Source of the DNA: UBA1738 sp045538755
GTDB taxonomy: Bacteria; Bacillota; Clostridia; UBA1381
Assembly (NCBI GenBank): GCA_045538755.1
Contig: JAZQEC010000029.1
Coordinates: 1-55,519, forward strand
Length of the DNA: 55,519 nt
Direction of reading: 5' to 3'
Shown here: positions 33,475 through 42,821 of the stretch, one piece after another
Position numbering within the stretch: position 1 is the first letter of the stretch
Layout: every line of letters begins with the position of its first letter
The notes under the pieces: model-generated
Database searches by the model: none
Seen by the model: the letters and a program-made list of their open reading frames with translations, nothing else
What the model was told of the DNA's origin: nothing
Translations under genes and position numbers: made by a program

Positions 33475-33503
33475 ATTATAACACCCAAATCATATATTGT
33501 AAA
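33475..33503 (-). promoter_or_regulatory. Promoter of radC
   Basis: Minus strand: TTTACA (33503-33498), 17-base spacer, TATAAT (33480-33475). Confidence 0.65.
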
Positions 33504-33513
33504 CATTATTTAC

Positions 33514-33543
33514 AAAAAAGAGAACCCTTAGGTTCTCTTTTTT
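33514..33543 (-). terminator. Terminator after the MsmK-type ATPase
   Basis: A 13-base-pair stem, AAAAAAGAGAACC and its complement, around a four-base loop, just after the stop codon at 33550. T-runs occur on both strands. Confidence 0.85.
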
Positions 33544-33549
33544 TGTAAA

Positions 33550-34662
33550 TCAGTTAATGATTGTTAGTTCTGTTTCTTTATCGAAAAGATGAATCTTGTT
33601 AGTATCAAAAGCAATCTTGATAGTCTCGCCTGCCTTTGCAGTAGTTCTCTGATTAACTCTTGCAGTAAATGGCTTACCAGCTACCTTCAAATAGAGATAG
33701 GATTCAGCACCCATCATTTCAGTTACTTCTACGTAAGCAGAAAGTGTTGCATCTAGCTTAGAATCAATAAATGCTTCATCGTCATGGATATCTTCAGGTC
33801 TAATACCAAGAACAACTGTCTTACCAATGTAATCATCAAGTGCAGGATTAGAAGCCTTTCCTTCAGGAAGCTTTATTTTTTCACCATCAAATTCAAGATA
33901 AACACCGTCTGAATTCTTTGAAAGAACTGCATCAATGAAGTTCATTTGTGGGCTTCCTATAAAGCCTGCTGAAAACATATTGCATGGCTTATTATAAAGG
34001 TTAGCCGGTGTATCAACCTGCTGAACAACACCGTCTTTCATAACGATGATTCTTGTACCCATTGTCATCGCTTCTGTCTGGTCATGTGTTACATAGATAA
34101 ATGTAGTTTGAAGTTTCTTGTGAAGCTTATTGATTTCTGTTCTCATTGCTACTCTCAATTTAGCATCAAGGTTTGACAAAGGTTCATCCATAAGGAATAC
34201 CTTAGGATTTCTTACGATAGCACGACCTAATGCCACACGCTGTCTCTGACCACCTGATAAAGCTTTTGGCTTTCTATCTAAAAGGTGTTCAATATCAAGA
34301 ATCTTAGCAGCTTCATGAACTCTCTTCTTAATTTCGTCCTTTGGAGTCTTTCTAAGTTTCAATCCAAATGCCATATTATCAAATACTGACATATGTGGAT
34401 AAAGTGCGTAGTTCTGGAAAACCATAGCAATGTCTCTGTCCTTCGGAGGAACATCGTTCACAAGCTTTCCGCCTATGTAGAGCTCACCTTCACTGATTTC
34501 TTCAAGGCCGGCAATCATACGAAGTGTCGTTGACTTACCACAGCCTGAAGGCCCAACAAGAACAACAAATTCTTTATCTTCAATATCCAGACAAAAGTCA
34601 CTAACAGCTGTAACTCCTCCTGAATACTTTTTGTAAATATGCTTTAATTGCAAATCTGCCAT
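33550..34662 (-). CDS. msmK: Sugar ABC transporter ATPase (MsmK/UgpC type)
   Basis: ATPase of 370 residues with a C-terminal TOBE/MOI-type domain. Walker A GPSGCGKST, signature LSGGQRQR, Walker B VFLMDEPLSNLD and THDQTEA are in order. MADLQLKHIYKKYSGGV is the usual MsmK/UgpC start; AGAGG lies ten bases upstream of the ATG at 34662. No permease or binding-protein gene is adjacent. In Gram-positive bacteria MsmK can energise several sugar importers encoded elsewhere, which probably applies here. Confidence 0.9.
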   Translation of the reverse strand: MADLQLKHIYKKYSGGVTAVSDFCLDIEDKEFVVLVGPSGCGKSTTLRMIAGLEEISEGELYIGGKLVNDVPPKDRDIAMVFQNYALYPHMSVFDNMAFGLKLRKTPKDEIKKRVHEAAKILDIEHLLDRKPKALSGGQRQRVALGRAIVRNPKVFLMDEPLSNLDAKLRVAMRTEINKLHKKLQTTFIYVTHDQTEAMTMGTRIIVMKDGVVQQVDTPANLYNKPCNMFSAGFIGSPQMNFIDAVLSKNSDGVYLEFDGEKIKLPEGKASNPALDDYIGKTVVLGIRPEDIHDDEAFIDSKLDATLSAYVEVTEMMGAESYLYLKVAGKPFTARVNQRTTAKAGETIKIAFDTNKIHLFDKETELTIIN

Positions 34663-34798
34663 ATCTGTATATCCTCTCTTCCAATAGTTAAATTTTGATT
34701 TACAGAAATATTTTAACACATAATTCCACTAAAAGAAAGATGTTAATTAAACAAAATTCGAAAAACATTTTAGTCACTATGCATAAAACATTATAACA

Positions 34799-36871
34799 CT
34801 ATTGGATGCGACTCTGAGCATCGCTGATTACTTTGTCTGCCACCTGCTGAGGTGCCGGATCATATCTTACAAACTCAAACTCAAAGCTACCTCTGCCCTG
34901 ACTCATAGAGCGAAGATCTGTTGAATATTTAAACATCTCAGATACCGGTACTTCTGCTTCAACAAGGTTCAGGTTTTCTCTTTCACTTTCACCCATACCC
35001 ATAATATGACCTCGACGTTTATTGATATCTCCGATGATATCACCCATTATACTTTCAGGAATATATACCTTGAGATATCCAATAGGTTCCAATATCACAG
35101 GTTTTGCCTGTTTTAAGCCTTCACGGTAAGCAATCTGTGCTGCTGTTTTGAACGCCATTTCAGATGAGTCAACAGGGTGGTAAGAACCGTCAAGCAAAGT
35201 AGCTTTCAAATTCACGACAGGATACCCTGCAAGCACTCCCTGTTTACAAGCATCACGAAGTCCCTTTTCAACTGCCGGAAAGTAGTTTTTCGGAACGCTT
35301 CCGCCAAATACCTGTTCTTCAAATGTCATATCTTCGGTAACACCAGGTTCAAATTCAATCCAAACATGACCGTACTGACCATGTCCGCCTGATTGTTTTT
35401 TATGTTTTCCTTCAACTTTTACCTTTGCACGAATTGTTTCACGGTAAGGTACCGTCGGAGCTTTCAAATTAACATCAACACCGTATTTTGCCTTCAATTT
35501 GTTAATCAAAATGTCGATATGCTGTTCGCCCTGACCATTTATCAGCGTTTCTTTTGTTTCGGTGTTTGATCCAATATTAAATGTCAGGTCTTCTTCCATA
35601 AGCTTTGTAAAACCTGAAATAATCTTTTCTTCGTCGCCCTTCTTAACAGCCTCTACCGCCATAGAAAGTGTAGGTGCAGGAAATTCAATACCGGTTAGGA
35701 TTATATTCTTGTTTTCTTCGCACAAAGTATCGCCTGTACTTGTATTTTCGAGTTTTGTTACAACCCCTATGTCACCTGCTTCGATCACCTTAGTTTCAAT
35801 CTGTTTTTTACCGCAAAGGAAATAAATTTTTCCTATACGTTCTTTTTCTGCCTTATTGGCATTGTAGAGAACACTGTCCGCCTTTACGCTTCCGGAATAT
35901 ACACGGAAGAAGGACATTTTACCTACATACGGGTCTGCTACGGTTTTAAATACGATTGCTGAAGTAGTATCTGAAACTTCCTGAACAACCTCTACTGCCT
36001 CACCGGTCTTTGCGTCGTGAGCGACCTCTGTAATTTCATTAGGTGCAGGCAAATATTTTCCAATTCCGTCCATAAGACTTCTGATACCGATATTGTTCAT
36101 TCCCGAACCGCAGTAAACAGGATAAATACTGCCGTCTTTAACACCCTTTCTGATAGCCTGTTTGATTTCATCAAAAGTAAACTCTTCACCATTAAAATAC
36201 TTATTCATAAGGGCATCGTCTGTTTCGGCAATAGCTTCCATAATCATATCACGAAGCGGCGCTATTGTTTCTGCCATTCCTTCCGGAACAGGAATATCAA
36301 CTCGGTCTGCGCCTTCATAACGGCGCGCTGTCATATCCACGATATCAACGAAGCCTTTAAATTCTTCGCCTTCTCTTATAGGATATACAAACGGCGTAAT
36401 TGCCTTACCGAATTTTTCCTTCATTTCTTCAAGTGTTCTCTGATAGTTCCCTCGCGGATCGTCAATTTTGTTTACAAAGAATACAGTGGGAACTCCTTTT
36501 TGCTTTGCAAACTTAAACGTTTGTTCTGTACCAACGGAAACACCGCTCCTTCCACTTAAGACTATAAGTGCGGAATCTGCCGCTCTTATACCCTCTTTCA
36601 CCTCGCCGACAAAGTCAAAGTAACCCGGTGTGTCAAGCATATTGAGTTTGTTTTCTTTCCACTCAACAGGCGCAACCGATGTTGAAATTGACATCTGCCT
36701 TTTAGTTTCCTCTATATCAAAATCAGAAGTTAGAGTACCTTCTGAATTTTTACCAATTCTGTTAATGGCACCGCTGTTAAAAAGCATTGCTTCAATAATG
36801 GAACTTTTACCGCACTTTCCATGTCCCATAACTGCCACATTGCGGATATTTTCCATTTTATAACTATTCAT
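34799..36871 (-). CDS. Elongation factor G-like GTPase
   Basis: Translational GTPase of 690 residues with full EF-G domain order. The P-loop reads GHGKCGKSS instead of the EF-G AHIDAGKTT, switch II is DTPGYFDF, and NKIDDPRGNY supplies the base-binding motif. Domain IV has the HKKQSGGHGQYGHVWIEFEP-type start and ends VSEMFKYSTDLRSMSQGRG. These features place it in the EF-G-like (EF-G2) paralogue group seen in Clostridia, whose function is not settled. It is not beside rpsL, rpsG or tuf as canonical fusA is. GGAGGG precedes the ATG at 36871. Confidence 0.85.
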   Translation of the reverse strand: MNSYKMENIRNVAVMGHGKCGKSSIIEAMLFNSGAINRIGKNSEGTLTSDFDIEETKRQMSISTSVAPVEWKENKLNMLDTPGYFDFVGEVKEGIRAADSALIVLSGRSGVSVGTEQTFKFAKQKGVPTVFFVNKIDDPRGNYQRTLEEMKEKFGKAITPFVYPIREGEEFKGFVDIVDMTARRYEGADRVDIPVPEGMAETIAPLRDMIMEAIAETDDALMNKYFNGEEFTFDEIKQAIRKGVKDGSIYPVYCGSGMNNIGIRSLMDGIGKYLPAPNEITEVAHDAKTGEAVEVVQEVSDTTSAIVFKTVADPYVGKMSFFRVYSGSVKADSVLYNANKAEKERIGKIYFLCGKKQIETKVIEAGDIGVVTKLENTSTGDTLCEENKNIILTGIEFPAPTLSMAVEAVKKGDEEKIISGFTKLMEEDLTFNIGSNTETKETLINGQGEQHIDILINKLKAKYGVDVNLKAPTVPYRETIRAKVKVEGKHKKQSGGHGQYGHVWIEFEPGVTEDMTFEEQVFGGSVPKNYFPAVEKGLRDACKQGVLAGYPVVNLKATLLDGSYHPVDSSEMAFKTAAQIAYREGLKQAKPVILEPIGYLKVYIPESIMGDIIGDINKRRGHIMGMGESERENLNLVEAEVPVSEMFKYSTDLRSMSQGRGSFEFEFVRYDPAPQQVADKVISDAQSRIQ

Positions 36872-36931
36872 TATACATCCCTCCAATTAGTATAGTAATA
36901 TTTATTTACCCCTTATGCCCTGCAATCTAAC

Positions 36932-36976
36932 AAAAAAACGCCCGAAAAGTTGTACAAACTTCTCAGACGTTTTTTG
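36932..36976 (-). terminator. Terminator after ackA
   Basis: Imperfect stem: AAAAAACGTCTGAGAAGTT on the minus strand pairs with AACTTTTCGGGCGTTTTTTT, ending in T-rich sequence beyond the ackA stop. Confidence 0.75.
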
Positions 36977-36980
36977 TATA

Positions 36981-38180
36981 TTATTTATTTAAAAGTCTTT
37001 CTGTATCAAGTGCAATCATAAGCTCTTCATTTGTTGGGATAACCAAAGTTTTTGTGGTTGCATCTTCTGCTGAAATATCTTGTGCAACTCCTCTTAACTT
37101 ATTCTTTTCAGCATCTAACTTAATTCCCATAAATTCAAGACCTTCAGTTATAGCATTTCTGTATCTGCCGTCATTCTCACCAATTCCGCCTGTGAATACA
37201 ACTGCATCAACTCCGCCCATGCTGGCTGCGTATGCACCAACAAGCTTCTTTACACTATATGAGAACATTTCTGTTGCAAGTTTTGCTCTTTCATTTCCGC
37301 TATCAGCAGCAGTTGTTAAGTCTCTAAAGTCGCTTGAAACTCCTGAAACTCCTAAAACTCCTGACTGCTTATTCATCATTGAGTCAACTTCTTTTGCAGT
37401 AAATCCGCAGTTTTCAACAAGATATGTCACAACTGCTGGGTCAATAGAGCCGCAACGTGTTCCCATTACAACACCGTCAAGCGGAGTAAAGCCCATTGAG
37501 GTATCAACGCACTTACCGTTTTTAACCGCTGAAACTGATGAGCCGTTTCCTAAATGACAAGTAATAATTTTAAGTTCTTCAATCGGCTTTCCGAGAAGCT
37601 TTGCAGCTTCTGCTGATACAAACTTGTGGCTTGTACCGTGAAAACCATATTTTCTTATTCTGTGCTTTTCATACATTTCATAAGGAAGTGCATACATATA
37701 TGAGCAAGCAGGCATTGTCTGATGGAATGCTGTATCAAATACACCAACCTGTGGAGTAGAAGGCATTAGCTTTGCACAAGCTTCAATACCGATGATGTTT
37801 GCAGGATTGTGAAGAGGCGCAAGCGGGATACATTCCTTTAATGCGTCCATAACCTTTTCATCAATTATGCATGAATCTGCAAATGTTTCCGCACCGTGTA
37901 CAACTCTGTGTCCAACAGCGCCGATTTCTTCCATAGATGCAATTACTCCACATTCGCTGCTTGTAAGTGCGTCAATTACCATCGCGATTGCATCAGAATG
38001 GTCTTTCATTGCCTTTTCAAAAACAGTCTCTGTCTTTTTAACAAGGTTTTTGTGAGTAAGCTTTGAGCCATCAATACCAATTCTTTCACAAAGTCCCTTT
38101 GCAACAACTGTATGGTCGTCCATATCAATAAGCTGGTACTTAAGCGATGAACTTCCTGCGTTAATTACTAAAACTTTCAT
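36981..38180 (-). CDS. ackA: Acetate kinase
   Basis: Enzyme of 399 residues that makes ATP and acetate from acetyl phosphate. VLVINAGSSSLKYQLI at the start is the family nucleotide site; GHRVVHGAE, CHLGNGSSVSAVKNGKCVDTSMG and FTGGIGEND are also present. The start at 38180 follows AAAGGGAG. It lies 32 bases after pta in one operon, the usual fermentative energy pair. Confidence 0.97.
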   Translation of the reverse strand: MKVLVINAGSSSLKYQLIDMDDHTVVAKGLCERIGIDGSKLTHKNLVKKTETVFEKAMKDHSDAIAMVIDALTSSECGVIASMEEIGAVGHRVVHGAETFADSCIIDEKVMDALKECIPLAPLHNPANIIGIEACAKLMPSTPQVGVFDTAFHQTMPACSYMYALPYEMYEKHRIRKYGFHGTSHKFVSAEAAKLLGKPIEELKIITCHLGNGSSVSAVKNGKCVDTSMGFTPLDGVVMGTRCGSIDPAVVTYLVENCGFTAKEVDSMMNKQSGVLGVSGVSSDFRDLTTAADSGNERAKLATEMFSYSVKKLVGAYAASMGGVDAVVFTGGIGENDGRYRNAITEGLEFMGIKLDAEKNKLRGVAQDISAEDATTKTLVIPTNEELMIALDTERLLNK

Positions 38181-38212
38181 TATATTACTCCCTTTCAAAA
38201 TTTTATAGTTAA

Positions 38213-39214
38213 TTAATTTTCAGCCTGTGCCTGTACACAAGTAATTGCTACAACACCTACAATATCATCAGCTGAGCAGCCTCTTGACAAATCGTTAATA
38301 GGCTTTGCAATACCCTGTGTAACCGGGCCATAAGCTTCAGCTTTTGCCAAACGCTGAACAAGCTTATATCCTATATTACCTGCATCAAGGTCAGGAAAAA
38401 CAAGTACGTTTGCACTACCTGCAACATCTGAATCAGGAGCTTTTGACTTACCGATTTCAGGCACGATTGCTGCGTCAAGCTGCATTTCACCATCTAATTT
38501 AACATTAGGATAAAGTTCTTTTGCAAGCTTTGTAGCTTCTACAACCTTATCAACGTCTGCGTGCTTTGCACTGCCCATTGTTGAGTGAGAAAGCATTGCA
38601 ACACGTGCTTCTTTTTCTGTTAAAAGTTCAAATGACTCTGCTGAGCAGCCTGCGATTGCAGCAAGCTTTTCAGGTGTTGGATTCTGCTCAAGACCACTGT
38701 CTGCAAAAATGAATGTTCCGTTTTCGCCGTATTCGCAGTTTGGTACAACCATAACGAAAAATGCTGATACAAGTGCAACTCCTGGCTTTGTCTTTATAAT
38801 CTGAAGACTTGGTCTTAATGTATTAGCTGTTGAATGGCAAGCACCCGAAACAACTCCATCTGCATCGCCTGCTTTAACCATCAGGCAAGCATAATACATA
38901 TAGTCGCCAAGCGCTGTCTTTTTAGCTTCTTCATAAGTGAGACCTTTTGCTTTTCTAAGCTCTACAAACAGATTTAAATATTCTTCTGTCTTTTCGTATG
39001 TAAACGGATCAATTATTGTTGCCTTTGAAATGTCAAGACCTTTTGAATTTGCCTCAATTTCTTCAGGTGTACCGATAATAATGATATTAGCGATATCCTC
39101 TTTCAAAATCTTTTCGGCAGCCTCGAAAGTTCTTCTGTCCATTGACTCCGGAAGAATAACGGTCTTCTTGTCTGCTTTTGCTCGTTCTTTAATTCTTTCT
39201 AAAAATTGACTCAT
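38213..39214 (-). CDS. pta: Phosphate acetyltransferase
   Basis: Enzyme of 333 residues that converts acetyl-CoA and phosphate to acetyl phosphate. The short Pta form without N-terminal extension; the typical GACHSTANTLRPSLQIIKTKPG and SANVLVFPDLDAGNIGYKLVQRL are present. AAGGAG precedes the ATG. First gene of pta-ackA, with its own promoter. Confidence 0.97.
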   Translation of the reverse strand: MSQFLERIKERAKADKKTVILPESMDRRTFEAAEKILKEDIANIIIIGTPEEIEANSKGLDISKATIIDPFTYEKTEEYLNLFVELRKAKGLTYEEAKKTALGDYMYYACLMVKAGDADGVVSGACHSTANTLRPSLQIIKTKPGVALVSAFFVMVVPNCEYGENGTFIFADSGLEQNPTPEKLAAIAGCSAESFELLTEKEARVAMLSHSTMGSAKHADVDKVVEATKLAKELYPNVKLDGEMQLDAAIVPEIGKSKAPDSDVAGSANVLVFPDLDAGNIGYKLVQRLAKAEAYGPVTQGIAKPINDLSRGCSADDIVGVVAITCVQAQAEN

Positions 39215-39250
39215 GTTCCTTACTCCTTTTTAAAATAATCATCACAAAAC

Positions 39251-39279
39251 ATTATACAACATATGATAAATTTTTACAA
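39251..39279 (-). promoter_or_regulatory. Promoter of pta-ackA
   Basis: Minus strand: TTGTAA (39279-39274), 17-base spacer, TATAAT (39256-39251). Confidence 0.7.
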
Positions 39280-39321
39280 GAGTAATTATCAAGAATTTTA
39301 CATTTTTAATAGATTTTTCTC

Positions 39322-39350
39322 TTGAATATTATGAATATGTAGTGTATAAT
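39322..39350 (+). promoter_or_regulatory. Promoter of galE
   Basis: TTGAAT (39322-39327), 17-base spacer, TATAAT (39345-39350), 31 bases ahead of the start codon. Confidence 0.7.
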
Positions 39351-39381
39351 TATTGTATAGAATATTTGGAGGTATATCATC

Positions 39382-40395
39382 ATGAAAATTTTAGTTACAG
39401 GCGGTGCCGGATATATTGGCTCACACACTTGCGTAGAGCTTTTAAATGCCGGATATGAAATTGCGGTACTTGATAATCTTGACAACTCATGTGAAAAATC
39501 TCTTGAGGCTGTAAAGAAGCTTACGGGAAAAGATTTTCCGTTCTATAAAGTTGACCTTTTAGACTACGATGCAACAGAACAGGTTTTCAAAGAAAATAAA
39601 TTTGATTCTGTAATCCATTTTGCAGGCTTAAAGGCCGTCGGCGAATCAACAAAAATCCCGATTAGATATTATCACAACAATATCACAGGAACACTAAACC
39701 TTGTTGATATTATGCAGAAATATGATGTTTATAACCTTGTATTCTCCTCATCTGCAACTGTTTACGGTATGCCGAAGACGGTTCCGATTACAGAGGATTT
39801 CCCAACCTCAACAACCAACCCTTACGGCTCAACAAAGCTGATGATTGAAAACATTTTAAAGGACGTTTATGCATCAAATAATAAGTGGTCTATCACACTT
39901 CTTCGTTACTTTAATCCAATCGGTGCACACAAAAGCGGAACTATTGGCGAAGACCCGAAAGGAATACCTAACAATCTGCTTCCTTACGTTGCACAGGTTG
40001 CTGTTGGAAAGCTTGAATGCATTCACGTATTTGGAAACGATTACCCCACCCCTGACGGTACAGGCGTAAGAGACTATATACACGTTGTAGACTTGGCTCT
40101 TGGCCACTTAAAGGCGATTGAGAAAAAATCAGGCGAGTCAGGTGTTCACACATACAATTTAGGGACAGGCAACGGATATTCAGTCCTTGATGTGATCCAT
40201 GCATTTGAAAAAGCTTGCGGCAAGGAATTGCCTTATAAAATCGAAGAAAGACGCCCTGGCGATATCGCACAGTGCTATGCTGACCCAAAAAAAGCAAAGG
40301 CAGAGCTTGACTGGACTGCAACACGTGAAATTGCAGAAATGTGCGAGGATTCTTGGAGATGGCAGTCAAACAACCCTAACGGATATAATGACTAA
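39382..40395 (+). CDS. galE: UDP-glucose 4-epimerase
   Basis: NAD-dependent enzyme of 337 residues that interconverts UDP-glucose and UDP-galactose. The Rossmann motif VTGGAGYIGSH is at the start, SSSATVYG supplies the catalytic serine, and YGSTKLM the YxxxK pair. GVRDYIHVVDLALGH is also typical. TGGAGG precedes the ATG. A single gene with its own promoter and terminator; it could feed surface-sugar synthesis. Confidence 0.95.
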   Translation: MKILVTGGAGYIGSHTCVELLNAGYEIAVLDNLDNSCEKSLEAVKKLTGKDFPFYKVDLLDYDATEQVFKENKFDSVIHFAGLKAVGESTKIPIRYYHNNITGTLNLVDIMQKYDVYNLVFSSSATVYGMPKTVPITEDFPTSTTNPYGSTKLMIENILKDVYASNNKWSITLLRYFNPIGAHKSGTIGEDPKGIPNNLLPYVAQVAVGKLECIHVFGNDYPTPDGTGVRDYIHVVDLALGHLKAIEKKSGESGVHTYNLGTGNGYSVLDVIHAFEKACGKELPYKIEERRPGDIAQCYADPKKAKAELDWTATREIAEMCEDSWRWQSNNPNGYND

Positions 40396-40400
40396 TACTA

Positions 40401-40438
40401 AAATAACTCAGTTCATTTCATTTTGAACTGAGTTATTT
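40401..40438. terminator. Bidirectional terminator between galE and acn
   Basis: Arms of 15 bp (40401-40415 and 40424-40438) around an eight-base loop, with T-runs on both strands. Confidence 0.85.
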
Positions 40439-40441
40439 TTA

Positions 40442-42373
40442 TTATGCATTATTTTTAGTATAATTTAAAAGTCCACCGGCATAAATCATATCCTTTTGTC
40501 TTTCGGAAAGTGATACGTTTACTTCAAAGTCAAAACCTTTAGTCTTATTTGTAACCTTAATCACATCTCCTGCTTTAAGCTGTGAAATGATGTCGCAAAT
40601 TGCAATCTCATCGCCTTCTTGAATTTTGTCATAATCGCTCTCATTTGCAAATGTCATAGGAACTATACCGGCATTAATAAGGTTTGCCATATGAATTCTT
40701 GCAAAAGATTTTGTTATAACCGCCTTAACCCCAAGATAAAGCGGTGCCAAAGCTGCGTGCTCTCTTGATGAACCCTGTCCATAATTTGAGCCTCCAATTA
40801 TGATTGACTTACCCATTTCAAGCGCTCTATCATGGAAATGCTCATCACATACTGCAAAGCAATATTCTGAAATCTTTGGAATATTCGAGCGAAGCGGCAG
40901 AATTTTTGCACCTGCAGGCATAATGTGGTCTGTTGTTATATTGTCTCCCACCTTTAAGCTTACACCTGCTTCAATATTTTCGTCTAACGGCTTTGAAATC
41001 GGGAACGGCTTAATGTTCGGACCTCTTAAAATTTCAACTGTATCCATTTGTTCCTCTTCAATCGGAGGAACTACCATATTATCGTTTATTTTAAATACTT
41101 CAGGAAGTTTAAATTCAGGCATATCACCGATTTCTCTCGGGTCTGTCAAATATCCGTTGATTGCTGAGATTGCTGCCATTTCAGGTGAAACAAGGTAAAT
41201 CTGTCCATCCTTTGTACCAGAGCGACCTTCGAAGTTTCTGTTAAAAGTTCTCAATGAGATACCCTTCGAATTAGGAGACTGTCCCATACCAATACAAGGG
41301 CCGCACGCACTTTCTAAAATTCTTGCACCTGCATCAATCAAAATTGACAACGCACCATTTTCTGCAAGCATATTCAAAACCTGCTTTGAGCCCGGAGCGA
41401 TTGAAAGAGAAACATCAGGGTGAACTGTTTTTCCCTTTAAGATGTGTGACACCTTTAGCATATCAAGAAGTGATGAATTTGTACATGAACCAATACAAAC
41501 CTGATCAATCTTCATATTTCCGATTTCCTCGACACTCTTTACATTATCAGGCGAGTGTGGACAAGCGGCAAGCGGTACAAGCTCTGACAAATTAATGTCT
41601 ACAACCTCATCATATACTGCATCCTCATCAGCTGAAAGCGGTGTGTAATCTTCTTCTCTACCCTGTGCTTTCAAGAAAACCCTCGTTTCTTCGTCAGATG
41701 GAAAAATAGAAGTTGTCGCACCAAGTTCTGCGCCCATATTGGTAATTGTTGCACGTTCAGGGACAGATAATGTTTTTACACCTTCGCCACAATATTCTAT
41801 AACCTTTCCAACGCCGCCTTTAACAGACAGTCTTTTTAAAACCTCTAAAATAACATCCTTTGCCGCAACCCATGGTCTTAGTTTTCCGGTGAGATTTACT
41901 TTCACAATCTTTGGGCAGGTTATATAATACGTTCCGCCTCCCATAGCAACAGCAACGTCCATGCCACCTGCACCGATTGCAATCATACCAATACCGCCGC
42001 CTGTCGGTGTATGGCTATCAGAACCGATTAATGTTTTTCCCGGAATACCAAATCTTTCAAGATGCACCTGATGGCATATACCATTACCTGGTCTTGAAAA
42101 ATATATGCCGTGCTTTTTACACACACTGCCGATAAATCTGTGGTCATCAGCATTTTCAAACCCTGACTGTAATGTATTATGGTCTATATAAGCAACACTC
42201 TTTTCAGTTTTTACTCTCGGAACACCCATAGCCTCAAATTCAAGATATGCCATTGTTCCTGTCGCGTCCTGTGTAAGAGTCTGGTCAATTTTTATTCCAA
42301 TTTCACTTCCCTTTACCATTTCGCCTTCAACTAAATGTGCTGATAAAATTTTCTCTGTTAATGTTAATCCCAT
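40442..42373 (-). CDS. acn: Aconitate hydratase
   Basis: Iron-sulfur enzyme of 643 residues that isomerises citrate and isocitrate. The three cluster cysteines are C293 (in VCIGSCTNSS), C357 and C360 (in ACGPCIGMG). GSDSHTPTGGGIGMIAIGAGGMDVA and the swivelling-domain GGSNYGQGSSREHAA are intact. Shorter than AcnA; it belongs to the mitochondrial-like/clostridial type. The start at 42373 follows GGAGG; an upstream frame to 42388 lacks a site. No other citrate-branch genes are adjacent. Confidence 0.93.
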   Translation of the reverse strand: MGLTLTEKILSAHLVEGEMVKGSEIGIKIDQTLTQDATGTMAYLEFEAMGVPRVKTEKSVAYIDHNTLQSGFENADDHRFIGSVCKKHGIYFSRPGNGICHQVHLERFGIPGKTLIGSDSHTPTGGGIGMIAIGAGGMDVAVAMGGGTYYITCPKIVKVNLTGKLRPWVAAKDVILEVLKRLSVKGGVGKVIEYCGEGVKTLSVPERATITNMGAELGATTSIFPSDEETRVFLKAQGREEDYTPLSADEDAVYDEVVDINLSELVPLAACPHSPDNVKSVEEIGNMKIDQVCIGSCTNSSLLDMLKVSHILKGKTVHPDVSLSIAPGSKQVLNMLAENGALSILIDAGARILESACGPCIGMGQSPNSKGISLRTFNRNFEGRSGTKDGQIYLVSPEMAAISAINGYLTDPREIGDMPEFKLPEVFKINDNMVVPPIEEEQMDTVEILRGPNIKPFPISKPLDENIEAGVSLKVGDNITTDHIMPAGAKILPLRSNIPKISEYCFAVCDEHFHDRALEMGKSIIIGGSNYGQGSSREHAALAPLYLGVKAVITKSFARIHMANLINAGIVPMTFANESDYDKIQEGDEIAICDIISQLKAGDVIKVTNKTKGFDFEVNVSLSERQKDMIYAGGLLNYTKNNA

Positions 42374-42402
42374 AAGACTTTCCTCCATTAGTTAATATAT
42401 CA

Positions 42403-42431
42403 ATTTTATACTTTTTCTTGGGATTTGTCAA
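42403..42431 (-). promoter_or_regulatory. Promoter of acn
   Basis: Minus strand: TTGACA (42431-42426), 17-base spacer, TAAAAT (42408-42403). Confidence 0.7.
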
Positions 42432-42526
42432 TATTTGAAGCAGCACTACCAAAAAAATTTTTAAAATCACACATTCTATTTAATCTCATACTATGGTATT
42501 AAAAGACAGTAAACGGAGATGATTGA

Positions 42527-42805
42527 GTGAGTGCCCTTATAATGTCGGTTATTACCGTACTTTTAGTTGTTTTTTTAATAATTACCTTAGATGTAGTTAT
42601 GCGACGAAGGCTTTCGTATATAGTTACCACTGCAAATGATTCAGAAGACTGTATTGAAGCACAGCTCAGGATTCTTATAAAGCAAAATCCCAATTCTGAA
42701 ATAATTGTTATAGACAAAACTCAAAGCGATGAAACACAGCAAATTTTAAATATGCTGGCACACGATTTTCCTGAAGTACATATTGTAAAAGCCGACAGCA
42801 ATTAA
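42527..42805 (+). CDS. Small membrane-anchored protein resembling half of a GT2 glycosyltransferase fold
   Basis: Protein of 92 residues, not a recognised family. A hydrophobic helix (about 4-25) leads into a region that follows the first strands of GT2 nucleotide-sugar domains: VTTANDSEDCIEAQLRILI, then NPNSEIIVIDKTQSDETQQI and VHIVKAD. In true enzymes this would read VIPxYNE and DDGSTDxT and would continue into the DxD metal site. Here the protein ends, and the sugar-binding acids are changed. GTG start with GGAG eight bases upstream; a terminator follows. Could be a degraded enzyme or a small domain with a binding role. Confidence 0.65.
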   Translation: MSALIMSVITVLLVVFLIITLDVVMRRRLSYIVTTANDSEDCIEAQLRILIKQNPNSEIIVIDKTQSDETQQILNMLAHDFPEVHIVKADSN

Positions 42806-42820
42806 GCTATCGGCTCTTTT
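42787..42820 (+). terminator. Terminator after the GT2-like small gene
   Basis: GCCGACAGC (42791-42799) and GCTATCGGC (42806-42814) with one mismatch, followed by TCTTTTG. The stop codon lies in the loop. Confidence 0.75.
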
Positions 42821-42821
42821 G

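Noticed and set aside
42480..42526. Sporulation sigma-E promoter (CATACTAT) ahead of the GT2-like gene
   Set aside because: A -10-like word occurs at 42488 but no convincing -35 element lies at the right distance.
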